Source: Aulosira sp. FACHB-615
GTDB lineage: Bacteria; Cyanobacteriota; Cyanobacteriia; Cyanobacteriales; Nostocaceae
Reading direction: 5' to 3'
Assembly (NCBI RefSeq): GCF_014698045.1
Contig: NZ_JACJSE010000047.1
Span: 1-35,377, forward strand
Length of the DNA: 35,377 bases
The notes under the pieces were generated by a model that worked only from the letters and a program-made list of their open reading frames with translations, ran no database searches and was not told the DNA's origin. Positions 17,208 to 24,440 of this stretch are shown here, in pieces; the first letter of the stretch is position 1, and every line of letters begins with the position of its first letter. The position numbers and the translations under genes are program-made.

Positions 17208-17798
17208 ATGCCGATGAATTTAACTTCGAGTTTATATGCTCTCAAAGAATGGTCTGTGGCGATCAATGCTTTGGAAACTGCCAAAACCATCATGTTGCTG
17301 CGTAAAGGTGGTATTCATGAGCAGAATGGACGTTTTCAAGTTGCTCATGAGCAGGTTTTACTTTACCCAACTTTTGAACATCAACAGCCGTTTCTGCTAA
17401 AATCAGAATATGCAAATCTCGTCTGTCCCGTAACTCCTGGTTGGCATCCAGAAACAATTCGCATTGGCAGTTGGGCAGAGATTACAGATATTTTGCCGAT
17501 TAGTGAGGAGTCTACTGTTAACGCGCTACTCCCGTTTCATATCTGGAATGAGTATTTTATTAGCGATCGCCTAAAATGGAAACCACGTCAGCCTTTGTAT
17601 GTTCTGCTGTTACGCACTTATAAACTGCCCAAAGTCCAAGAAATTCCCTATCTGCCAAAATATGGTGGTTGCAAGTCCTGGATTGATTTAGCGCAACCAA
17701 TTGACATTGCAGATGCAGCACCTGTTTTGTCTGATACTGACTACTCACTAATAGTTAGCGAAATTCGCACGATTATTAGTGATTTTATTAAGTGCTGA
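17208..17798 (+). CDS. DUF1802 family protein
   Basis: A 196-residue cytosolic protein with the DUF1802 pattern: early ALKEWSVAINAL, TIMLLRKGGIHE, then LYPTFEHQ and PFHIWNEYFISDRLKWKPRQPLYVLLLR. The function of the family is unknown; it is widespread in cyanobacteria. ATG 17208 is used; ATG 17214 is an equally possible start, and neither has a clear ribosome site. The last codon and TGA stop are part of a heptamer array that begins at 17791. Confidence 0.82.
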   Translation: MPMNLTSSLYALKEWSVAINALETAKTIMLLRKGGIHEQNGRFQVAHEQVLLYPTFEHQQPFLLKSEYANLVCPVTPGWHPETIRIGSWAEITDILPISEESTVNALLPFHIWNEYFISDRLKWKPRQPLYVLLLRTYKLPKVQEIPYLPKYGGCKSWIDLAQPIDIADAAPVLSDTDYSLIVSEIRTIISDFIKC

Positions 17799-17920
17799 GT
17801 GCTGAGTGCTGAGTGCTGAGTAAAGATAGCGCCGCAGGCGCTGTAACCTGTAACCTATCACCCCTAATTCCACAACTCAGCACTCAGCACTTTCAACTCA
17901 GCACTCTTAGCCCAGCACTG
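17791..17920. repeat. Opposed heptamer arrays around a GC hairpin after DUF1802
   Basis: AGTGCTG heptamers run from 17791 to 17822. Their complement (CAGCACT type) runs from 17874 to 17920, so the two can pair into a long stem. Between them AGCGCC/GGCGCT (17828-17842) forms a perfect small hairpin. It may act as a terminator for DUF1802. Confidence 0.8.
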
Positions 17921-18401
17921 ATAACTAAATCTTACTGGTGTAACTAGTAAAACAAATGATTTGTGATTCAGTTATTTAGCAAAATAGTAACTCTTGTTAC
18001 ATACACTAATAGCAACCACAGATAACATGAGAAAAATCTTGCCCTCATAACCAGCAAAGTATCGCAGAGAAGCGTTATGTTTTTGCGCCTATCAGTGATT
18101 TTGCACCATTATTCAGTCATGGAGCCAAAGATATTGAGCTATTGTCATCGTTTTTCTACAAAATCCGCAGTATTTGACACTTTTTGCAAGTATCAAAGGT
18201 TGGGGATGGAGTGATTTTGTCTTGCTGTATCTTTAAAAACTGTCTAGAAAATCTATCTGATGGCTTACGTAATTTTACTAAACCAATTTGTAGGTATATG
18301 GACACATACTAGGGAAATTAAAAATTATCCCAGAAGATTGATGCAGTGCTTGACAAAAGTCTGCGATTATGCAATTTTAGCTAAACACTAAGGAGTTTGC
18401 C
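17921..18401. other. Spacer upstream of the 88-residue protein gene
   Basis: No supported gene. TTGACA at 18352-18357 lies about 45 bases before the start codon and may be a -35 element, but no good -10 is spaced from it. Confidence 0.3.
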
Positions 18402-18668
18402 ATGAATCGACAAATGTGCTGGTTATCGAAGTCTAGTGGCGACGGTGAGAAGATTTTGTATTTGCAAGTAGAAGCCCATAAAGGTTGGCGGCCTTACACA
18501 GCTTATCCGCAATTTGCAGTGCCAGATTATCAAATTCCTGGCGGTTCTAAGGGTTGGGCAACTTATCAAAAACTGCTGAAGGCAGGTTGGACACTAGTAC
18601 CCAGTGCGAGAGCGAATGAATTTAGCACTCAAGTAGAATACTCAGAATCAATGGTGCAGAATCAATAG
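18402..18668 (+). CDS. Small hypothetical cyanobacterial protein
   Basis: An 88-residue soluble protein (MNRQMCWLSKSSGDGEKILY...). It is rich in aromatic residues (GWRPYTAYPQFAVPDYQIPG, GWATYQKLLKAGWTLVP), suggesting a compact folded domain. AGGAG lies 7 bases before the ATG, a strong ribosome site. No signal or membrane segment. Family not recognised. A heptamer array follows 15 bases after the stop. Confidence 0.7.
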   Translation: MNRQMCWLSKSSGDGEKILYLQVEAHKGWRPYTAYPQFAVPDYQIPGGSKGWATYQKLLKAGWTLVPSARANEFSTQVEYSESMVQNQ

Positions 18669-18683
18669 TTGCAGTTATAGCAA

Positions 18684-18714
18684 AGTGCTGAGTGCTGAGT
18701 GCTGAGTGCTGAGT
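18684..18714. repeat. Heptamer array (AGTGCTG), four units
   Basis: Tandem AGTGCTG units between the small hypothetical gene and ggt. Same unit and strand sense as 17791-17822 and the array in cbiA. Confidence 0.85.
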
Positions 18715-18816
18715 AGAAACCCAGTAGTTTCAAGAGTTTCAGCTATAAGACTTAACAGATGTTTTGAGTGCTATATCTCGAAAAACGGCAGTGTTGCATT
18801 ATTCTGTAATGACTGT

Positions 18817-20616
18817 CTACCAGCCTCTAGGCGAACCTTCACCGCGAGGATCGGCGGCTGCTTCTAGGCTGCCATCTGCTTGAGTGGCGATCGCGTTAAC
18901 ATTACCCCAAGGAGTGTTTTGTTCCTTGATGTTGTGTCCACGACGGCGTAAGTCTTGCAGAGTTAAAGCATCCAAACCCCAAGGTTCGACGCGCAATTCA
19001 TCAGGAAGCCACTGGTGATGTATGCGTGGTACGGAGACAGCTGCACCAACGTCCATATTGTATTCCAGCACATTGAGAATCACTTGCAATACCTGAGTGA
19101 TAATTGTGCTGCCACCAGGGGCCCCCACTGCCATTCGGAGGTGATTATTTTCTGTGACTATTGTCGGAGTCATACTCGACAGTGGTGTTTTTCGGGGTGC
19201 GATCGCATTTGCTGTGTTGCCAATTAAACCAAAAGCGTTAGGTACTCCTGGCGCAATCGCAAAATCATCCATCTCATTATTGAGTAAAATTCCTGTTCCT
19301 GGGCTGACTACACCCGCACCAAAACCAAGATTAATTGTAAAAGTCAGGCTGACGGCGTTACGTTGTTCATCCACAACGCAAAGATGGCTAGTTTCGGAAG
19401 ATTCGTAGCGAGTGGCTGGCAATCTTAATGATTTGTTGGGTAGAGGGACAATTTGATTGCTAACGGAGCCAAAACGTTGGAGAATTTCTGGTGCTACTGG
19501 TTTGATTTCTGATGCAGGTTTCGCCACATCCATATTGATTTGTTGACGACGCTGTTTGGCGTACGCTGGGTTAATCAGGGCTTGTACAGGTACTTTAACA
19601 AAATCAGGATCACCCAAATATTGTGAGCGATCGGCGTAGGCTATCTTCATCGCTTCCGCCATTAGATGTAAACTGTTGGGATGATGCCACCCCCAAGCTT
19701 TTAAATTACTGTCACCGATAATGTTTAACATCTGCAATAGATGAACGCCGCCTGATGATGGTGGTGGCATAGAACAGACTTTAGCTTGACGAAAACTACC
19801 GCAGAGAGGAGTTCGCCAGATGGGTTTGTATGCCTTGAGGTCGTCTAAAGTAATTAAACCCCCATTTTTTGCCATATCTGAAGCGATCGCACGGGCAATG
19901 TTGCCAGTATAAAAACTTTGGGGATTGTCGGCAATGGTTTCTAAAGTGCGTGCTAAATCTTGTTGGACTAATCTTTCTCCAGGCTGATAAAATTCGTCGT
20001 TGCGAGTAAATATACCTCTAGCGGCAGAATTTTGGAGAATTACAGGTTTGCGGTTTTCGTAAACTTGAATGGAACGCCAAGTGAGTTGTTTACTTAGGAT
20101 AAAGCCATTTTTAGCCAGAGCGATCGCAGGTTTCACAACTTCCTTCCACGGCAACTTACCATAACGGCGATGCACCTCATACATCCCCGCCACCGTTCCT
20201 GGTGTCGCCACCGCCAAATAACCATTCACACTTGCATTTGGACGCACCTTTCCCTGTTCATCTAAATACATATTTCTCGTCGCTTTGATGGGTGCGCGTT
20301 CCCGAAAATCCAAAGCTTTCATCTCGCCAGTTTTCTCAAAATGCAGCAGCAAAAATCCCCCGCCACCAATTCCCGCCGAAAAAGGTTCAACTACAGATAT
20401 GGCAAAAGTTGTGGCGACTGCTGCATCTACCGCATTCCCACCTTGGCGTAACATTGCTAACCCAGCCTCACTCGCCAGGGGATGTGCAGATACTACCATT
20501 CCCTTTTTGCTGCGTAGGGGTAAAGTGGTAGTGGCTGATGCAACTTGGCTGTAACAGAGAACGGTAAGGGAAAAGACGGTAAATACAACCTGTTTGGGTT
20601 TAGCAAAGATTTGCAT
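18817..20616 (-). CDS. ggt: Gamma-glutamyltransferase (glutathione hydrolase) precursor
   Basis: Splits the gamma-glutamyl bond of glutathione and transfers or hydrolyses it. Residues 1-28 are a signal peptide (hydrophobic run VVFTVFSLTVLC, end QVASA), so it acts in the periplasm. The Ntn-hydrolase signature is present: AVDAAVATTFAISVVEPFSAGIGGGG (62-87), substrate loop FRERAP, and the self-cleavage nucleophile Thr409 in ETSHLCVVD. The 599-residue precursor is normal length and would split into large and small subunits there. ATG 20616. Its near neighbour on the same strand is the PCS-like gene, which also acts on glutathione. Confidence 0.95.
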   Translation of the reverse strand: MQIFAKPKQVVFTVFSLTVLCYSQVASATTTLPLRSKKGMVVSAHPLASEAGLAMLRQGGNAVDAAVATTFAISVVEPFSAGIGGGGFLLLHFEKTGEMKALDFRERAPIKATRNMYLDEQGKVRPNASVNGYLAVATPGTVAGMYEVHRRYGKLPWKEVVKPAIALAKNGFILSKQLTWRSIQVYENRKPVILQNSAARGIFTRNDEFYQPGERLVQQDLARTLETIADNPQSFYTGNIARAIASDMAKNGGLITLDDLKAYKPIWRTPLCGSFRQAKVCSMPPPSSGGVHLLQMLNIIGDSNLKAWGWHHPNSLHLMAEAMKIAYADRSQYLGDPDFVKVPVQALINPAYAKQRRQQINMDVAKPASEIKPVAPEILQRFGSVSNQIVPLPNKSLRLPATRYESSETSHLCVVDEQRNAVSLTFTINLGFGAGVVSPGTGILLNNEMDDFAIAPGVPNAFGLIGNTANAIAPRKTPLSSMTPTIVTENNHLRMAVGAPGGSTIITQVLQVILNVLEYNMDVGAAVSVPRIHHQWLPDELRVEPWGLDALTLQDLRRRGHNIKEQNTPWGNVNAIATQADGSLEAAADPRGEGSPRGW

Positions 20617-20769
20617 TTTGATACTGTTGTATATTGCTATGTCTTAGCCTATCGCTTGATATCGCAGTTAATTATTTAAATTTTCATAGATCAATACTTT
20701 CTAAATTCATATCAATATCATCTCGCTACAATAAAGTAACGAGTGCTTAAGGGAGCAGGAGATAATCTT

Positions 20770-21006
20770 ATGGAATCAAAACCACGCATCTTCAAACAAA
20801 CCGCTAAAGAAACAACTCTACTGTTTGCAGGGGGGGCTGGTGCTGGACTAATCATCTTTGCCCTGTTCGGCGGACTATGGCACATCACTCACTTTTGGTG
20901 GGTGATGGCAGCAACTACAATATTTTGCGGTTTATTAGCTGTAGTGTTCCGCCAAAAATTCCAGCAGATGTTAAATGCTTTGATGGACAATGCTCCGGGG
21001 ATTTAG
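20770..21006 (+). CDS. Small two-helix membrane protein
   Basis: A 78-residue protein from ATG 20770, chosen because GGAG lies 8 bases upstream; the GTG at 20743 is a poorer start. Two hydrophobic stretches (TLLFAGGAGAGLIIFALFGG and WWVMAATTIFCGLLAVVF) are separated by a short His/Trp-rich turn (LWHITHFW), ending in a soluble tail. Family not recognised. It is convergent with the PCS-like gene, the stops being only a few bases apart. Confidence 0.7.
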   Translation: MESKPRIFKQTAKETTLLFAGGAGAGLIIFALFGGLWHITHFWWVMAATTIFCGLLAVVFRQKFQQMLNALMDNAPGI

Positions 21007-21010
21007 GAAC

Positions 21011-21733
21011 TTAATTAACTTTACTCACTAAAACAAAGCCGCGTGTCTTACCGGAAACTGTATCTGTGGTGTTTATCGCCTTCCATAAATCCGCGGCTTT
21101 CACCCACACTGGTGGATATTTATAACGAGAAACATCCATAATTAAAAATCTATCTGTCTGCTCATTGTAAGCTGCGATGGGTGAAATATGTCCACCTTTT
21201 TCTTGACCAATTTCTTTACGTAAATAATTCACTATGACAAAATTATTAGATTGCTTTAAATTTGTCGAGACTAGCTTACGAAACTGTTCTAAATTAGTAT
21301 CGGCTGCATGATAAACCTTGACTTGGACATCATAACTAGCAATTAATCCGCCTAATTCTGCTAAAGTCATTCCTTGACGGGCGACAACTTCAGGTGCAAT
21401 GACTTTTTTAGTTTTTTCATTGCTAAAAAAGTTTTCTTGGGTGAACACTCTATAAGGAGAATATTGTGGTGATTCTGGTGCGACAACTCCTAAACTATTT
21501 AACACCATCACACTACTAGCAACACCACAAAAAGCTTGATTATGTTGCGTGACAAACTGCATACTCAAAGGAAAGAAATCTTCTCTGGAGCGACTTTGAA
21601 TTAATAACTTCTCTCCCTCCTTAGAATTAAAAGCAATCAAGTTATTGGAAAGGGGTAATGTTTGAGCAATAACAGTTCCACTAGAAACAAAAAACCAGAT
21701 AATTGCAGTTTGAAAAGTTGTGTTTAACTTCAT
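21011..21733 (-). CDS. Phytochelatin synthase-like protein (glutathione peptidase, papain fold)
   Basis: A 240-residue bacterial half-length PCS homologue, very like the Nostoc PCC 7120 protein whose structure is known. It cleaves glutathione to gamma-Glu-Cys and glycine and makes phytochelatin poorly. The catalytic triad is visible: Cys69 (NQAFCGVASSVMVLNS), His182 (GGHISPIAAYN) and Asp200 (FLIMDVSRYKYPPVW). Residues 1-23 are a signal peptide (IIWFFVSSGTVIA), so it is probably periplasmic. The C-terminal metal-sensing domain of eukaryotic PCS is absent, as usual in bacteria. Its start is 11 bp past the stop of the OpuC-type binding protein, so it is the last gene of that operon. Confidence 0.93.
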   Translation of the reverse strand: MKLNTTFQTAIIWFFVSSGTVIAQTLPLSNNLIAFNSKEGEKLLIQSRSREDFFPLSMQFVTQHNQAFCGVASSVMVLNSLGVVAPESPQYSPYRVFTQENFFSNEKTKKVIAPEVVARQGMTLAELGGLIASYDVQVKVYHAADTNLEQFRKLVSTNLKQSNNFVIVNYLRKEIGQEKGGHISPIAAYNEQTDRFLIMDVSRYKYPPVWVKAADLWKAINTTDTVSGKTRGFVLVSKVN

Positions 21734-21744
21734 AAATTTCCCAC

Positions 21745-22674
21745 TTAAAAACTTCGCGCCTCTGCTCCTCTTCGTGAACCTAACTCCTTAGATTTAAGAA
21801 ACTCACGCACAACCTCTTTAATATCTCGTAACTCCCCTTCAACTAAATAATTTAACTGCCGCATTTCATCTGCGGAAATTTTACCAGAAAGTTGAGCGAT
21901 CGCACTTTTCAACTCCGGGTATTTATTCAACACTTCTTGTCTAACAATTGGTGTAGCTTCGTAAGGGGGAAAATATTGTTTATCATCCTTTAATACAGCC
22001 AAACCTAAGCGCGTAATTTGTCCATCAGTCGAATTTCCCGCCACCATATCTACTTGTTTTTGGATTAAGGCGCGATATATTAAACCCAAGTCCATAATTT
22101 GCGGTGGTTTAGAAAAACGCAAATCGTAAGTTTTAGCTAAACCCGGAAAACCATCTTCTCGTTCTAAAAATTCGTAGCCAAACCCGCCGCGCCATTGGGG
22201 TGTATATTGGGCAACCTGAGATAAAGTTTGAATATTATATTTCTTGGCATCTTCACCACGAATTACCATTGCGAAAGTATTTTCAAAACCTAAGCTAGGC
22301 ATAACTTCCAGCTTAAATTTTTTGTCATATATTTGTTTTAATTTTTCGTAAACTACTTTTGGGTCATTGAAGGCTTTTTGTTTTAAAATCCCAGTAAAAG
22401 CTGTACCCGTGTATTCAATATAAGCATCAATTTTTCCAGCCAGAATAGCATTATGACAAACAAAAGAACCGCCTAAACGGGGACGACGGACAACTTTGAG
22501 ATTAGTTGTTGCTTCAATTTGTTGGGCTAAGAGTTCGCCTAAAATATCTTGTTCGGTAAAATCTTTAGAAGCAACAACAATATCGCCCGTGGTATTATTC
22601 GCGCTAGGGTTACAAGCTGCGATCGCCACTACTAAAGTAAAAGTTAAAATAAAAAATATTAAAAATCTTTTCAT
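21745..22674 (-). CDS. Osmoprotectant (glycine betaine/choline-type) ABC transporter, substrate-binding lipoprotein
   Basis: A 309-residue binding protein of the OpuAC/OsmF family. A lipoprotein signal ends at IAAC (Cys21). The family segments VVASKDFTEQDILGELLAQQIE, RRPRLGGSFVCHNAILAGKIDAY and YIEYTGTA, and later DLGLIYRALIQKQVDMVAGNSTDG, are all present. The substrate (betaine, choline or another quaternary amine) is inferred from family only. The last residues (LGSRRGAEARSF) do not fit the family and resemble a translated dispersed repeat. Stop and start with the permease upstream are 3 bp apart, so they are one operon. Confidence 0.9.
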   Translation of the reverse strand: MKRFLIFFILTFTLVVAIAACNPSANNTTGDIVVASKDFTEQDILGELLAQQIEATTNLKVVRRPRLGGSFVCHNAILAGKIDAYIEYTGTAFTGILKQKAFNDPKVVYEKLKQIYDKKFKLEVMPSLGFENTFAMVIRGEDAKKYNIQTLSQVAQYTPQWRGGFGYEFLEREDGFPGLAKTYDLRFSKPPQIMDLGLIYRALIQKQVDMVAGNSTDGQITRLGLAVLKDDKQYFPPYEATPIVRQEVLNKYPELKSAIAQLSGKISADEMRQLNYLVEGELRDIKEVVREFLKSKELGSRRGAEARSF

Positions 22675-22677
22675 TAC

Positions 22678-23307
22678 TTATTTAACTTTTAATTTGGTTT
22701 CCAACAACCCAATTAACAAATCTGCCAGTAAAGCAATCATGGCTGCTGGTACTGCCCCGGCTAAAATTAAATCATTATTTACTACCGCAATACCGCGAAA
22801 AATAAACACGCCTAAACCACCAGCACCAATAGCAGCAGCAATAGTGGCAATACCAATACCTATCACTGCCGCAACTCTCACCCCTGCTAAAATTACACTC
22901 ATTGCTAAGGGAATTTCGACTTGTAATAATAATTCTTGATCAGTCATTCCCATGCCTCTACCAGCTTCGATAATTGCCGGATCTACACTGGTAATACCTG
23001 TGTAAGTATTGCGAATTATCGGCAGAAAAGAATATAAAGTCAAAGCCACAATCGCTGGGACAACACCAATTCCACCAATAATCGGCACAGGAATTAGTAA
23101 ACCAAATAATGCCAAACTTGGAATAGTTTGCAATACATTGGCAATACCCAAAATGGGTTGACGCAACCGAGTTTGACGGGTAATTAAAATACCTAACGGA
23201 ATGCCAACAAGTGTGGCAATTGTAATGGCAATGCCTACCAAAAATAAATGTTCCAGCGTGTGCTGTAAAATTTCTGGGGCATACTTAATCAAGAAAAAGT
23301 CTTTCAT
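22678..23307 (-). CDS. Osmoprotectant ABC transporter permease
   Basis: A 209-residue inner-membrane permease of the OpuCB/OsmW type with about five or six hydrophobic helices. The EAA-like loop reads VDPAIIEAGRGMGMTDQELLLQVEIPLAM. ATG 23307 overlaps the TGA of the ATPase gene by 4 bases (ATGA), a typical translationally coupled junction; an ATG 27 bases further upstream is possible but would lie inside the ATPase gene. Only one permease gene is seen, whereas many Opu systems have two, so it may act as a homodimer. Confidence 0.9.
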   Translation of the reverse strand: MKDFFLIKYAPEILQHTLEHLFLVGIAITIATLVGIPLGILITRQTRLRQPILGIANVLQTIPSLALFGLLIPVPIIGGIGVVPAIVALTLYSFLPIIRNTYTGITSVDPAIIEAGRGMGMTDQELLLQVEIPLAMSVILAGVRVAAVIGIGIATIAAAIGAGGLGVFIFRGIAVVNNDLILAGAVPAAMIALLADLLIGLLETKLKVK

Positions 23308-24062
23308 AAATTGTCTTGCAGAGAACGCAGACATTGAAGAAAAGCTAGGCTTTCTGGATGTTGCGATCGCAGAAACTCCTCCTTTGTACCTAATACTACC
23401 AGTTCTCCGTCATACATTAACCCAATTCGAGAAGCTAAGACAAACGCCTCTTGGATATCATGCGTCACAAATACCACTGTCTTACCGAGTTCTTGCTGTA
23501 ACCGCCGAAACTCCTGTTGCAATTCTAAGCGCGTAATGGGGTCAAGTGCGCCAAAAGGCTCATCCATTAACAAAACTGGGGGATCTGCGGCTAACGCTCT
23601 CGCTACGCCTACCCTTTGTCGCTGTCCCCCCGAAAGTTGATGGGGATAACGCCCAGCAAACTGCACAGGATCTAACCCTACCAATTGCAACAATTCATAA
23701 ACTCTTGTTTTAATTTGTTTCGGTTTCCAACCTTCTAAACTAGGAACTAAACCAACATTACGTTCTACAGTGAAATGGGGAAATAAACCAGTTTCTTGAA
23801 TGACATAACCAATTTTGCGCCGCAGTTTAATTTCATCCCATTGCTTTGTCGGAGTTCCATCAAATACGACTTCACCTGTGGTTGGCGTAAACAGACGATT
23901 AATTAATTTCATCGTGGTAGTTTTCCCGCTACCACTGCGTCCAAGTAATATTAATGCTTCTCCTTGACGAATCGAAAAATTAAGATTTGATACTAAATTG
24001 CGACGGTTGCGGCTAAAGCTGACATCGCGGAATTCAACAGCAATTGAGCGATTTTGCGACAT
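23304..24062 (-). CDS. Osmoprotectant ABC transporter ATP-binding protein
   Basis: A 252-residue ATPase of the OpuCA/ProV family without the C-terminal CBS domains of the long forms. It has Walker A GRSGSGKTT, the Q-loop VIQETGLFPHFTVERNV, signature LSGGQRQR, Walker B VLLMDEPFGALDP and switch VTHDIQEA. First gene of the operon ATPase-permease-binding protein-PCS-like. ATG 24062; the promoter would be in the repeat-rich spacer to its right. Confidence 0.92.
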   Translation of the reverse strand: MSQNRSIAVEFRDVSFSRNRRNLVSNLNFSIRQGEALILLGRSGSGKTTTMKLINRLFTPTTGEVVFDGTPTKQWDEIKLRRKIGYVIQETGLFPHFTVERNVGLVPSLEGWKPKQIKTRVYELLQLVGLDPVQFAGRYPHQLSGGQRQRVGVARALAADPPVLLMDEPFGALDPITRLELQQEFRRLQQELGKTVVFVTHDIQEAFVLASRIGLMYDGELVVLGTKEEFLRSQHPESLAFLQCLRSLQDNL

Positions 24063-24129
24063 AGTTGACTGTTGGTCGTTAACTTGAAGCTATTATTACT
24101 GATTTTGCTAATAAGTAAATATAGACTTT

Positions 24130-24195
24130 TGTCTCACGCATAGACGCGGTAGCGGCTTCCCGCAGGGTAGGCGCAAAGGCGCAAAGAGTAAGATG
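24130..24195. repeat. GC-rich dispersed repeat (TAGACGCG / AGCGGCTTCCCG type)
   Basis: TAGACGCGGTAGCGGCTTCC and CCGCAGGGTAGGCGCAAAGG occur here. The reverse complement of a relative (AGACGCGAAGCGGCTTCCCG) lies at about 24326-24362 inside the MITE-like element. A sequence type often seen scattered in Nostoc genomes. Confidence 0.65.
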
Positions 24196-24209
24196 TCATT
24201 ACGAGGAGG

Positions 24210-24434
24210 TATAGGTCTGTAAGTGTTCAAAACCCTTATATAGCAATCCTAAATCATTTGTGAAATTCTCTTTCTTTTCTTTCTTTGTGTCCTTTGCGTC
24301 CTTTGCGGTACCCTTCTCCCAAAGGGAGACGCTACGCGAACGGGAAGCCGCTTCGCGTCTACGTTAAAAAAAATACTTTTTCACAACTTCAGATAGGATT
24401 GCTATACCCTCACAGACAACCGTTGTGCGTAATG
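24210..24434. repeat. Dispersed element family 'AGGACTTACGCA', copy 3, split by an insertion
   Basis: The left part (GGTATAGGTCTGTAAGTGTT, then CAAAACCCTTATA) and the right part (CCCTCACAGAC... GTGCGTAA) match copy 1 at about 2386-2476. They are separated by the 164-bp element at 24241-24404. Termini are more decayed than in copy 1. Confidence 0.65.
24241..24404. mobile_element. MITE-like insertion with TA duplication
   Basis: The element begins TAGCAATCCT and ends AGGATTGCTA, a 10-bp terminal inverted repeat, with weaker pairing extending inward (TTTGTGAAA... TTTTTCACAA). It is 164 bp, encodes nothing, and sits between TA copies at 24239-24240 and 24405-24406, as for Tc1/mariner (IS630)-type elements. 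It carries a GC-rich dispersed repeat internally. A full-length transposase partner is not in the window. Confidence 0.8.
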
Positions 24435-24440
24435 TTGATG

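Noticed and set aside
18077..18214. 45-codon frame MFLRLSVILHHYS...
   Set aside because: Poor ribosome site, unlike a protein in composition, and no family resemblance.
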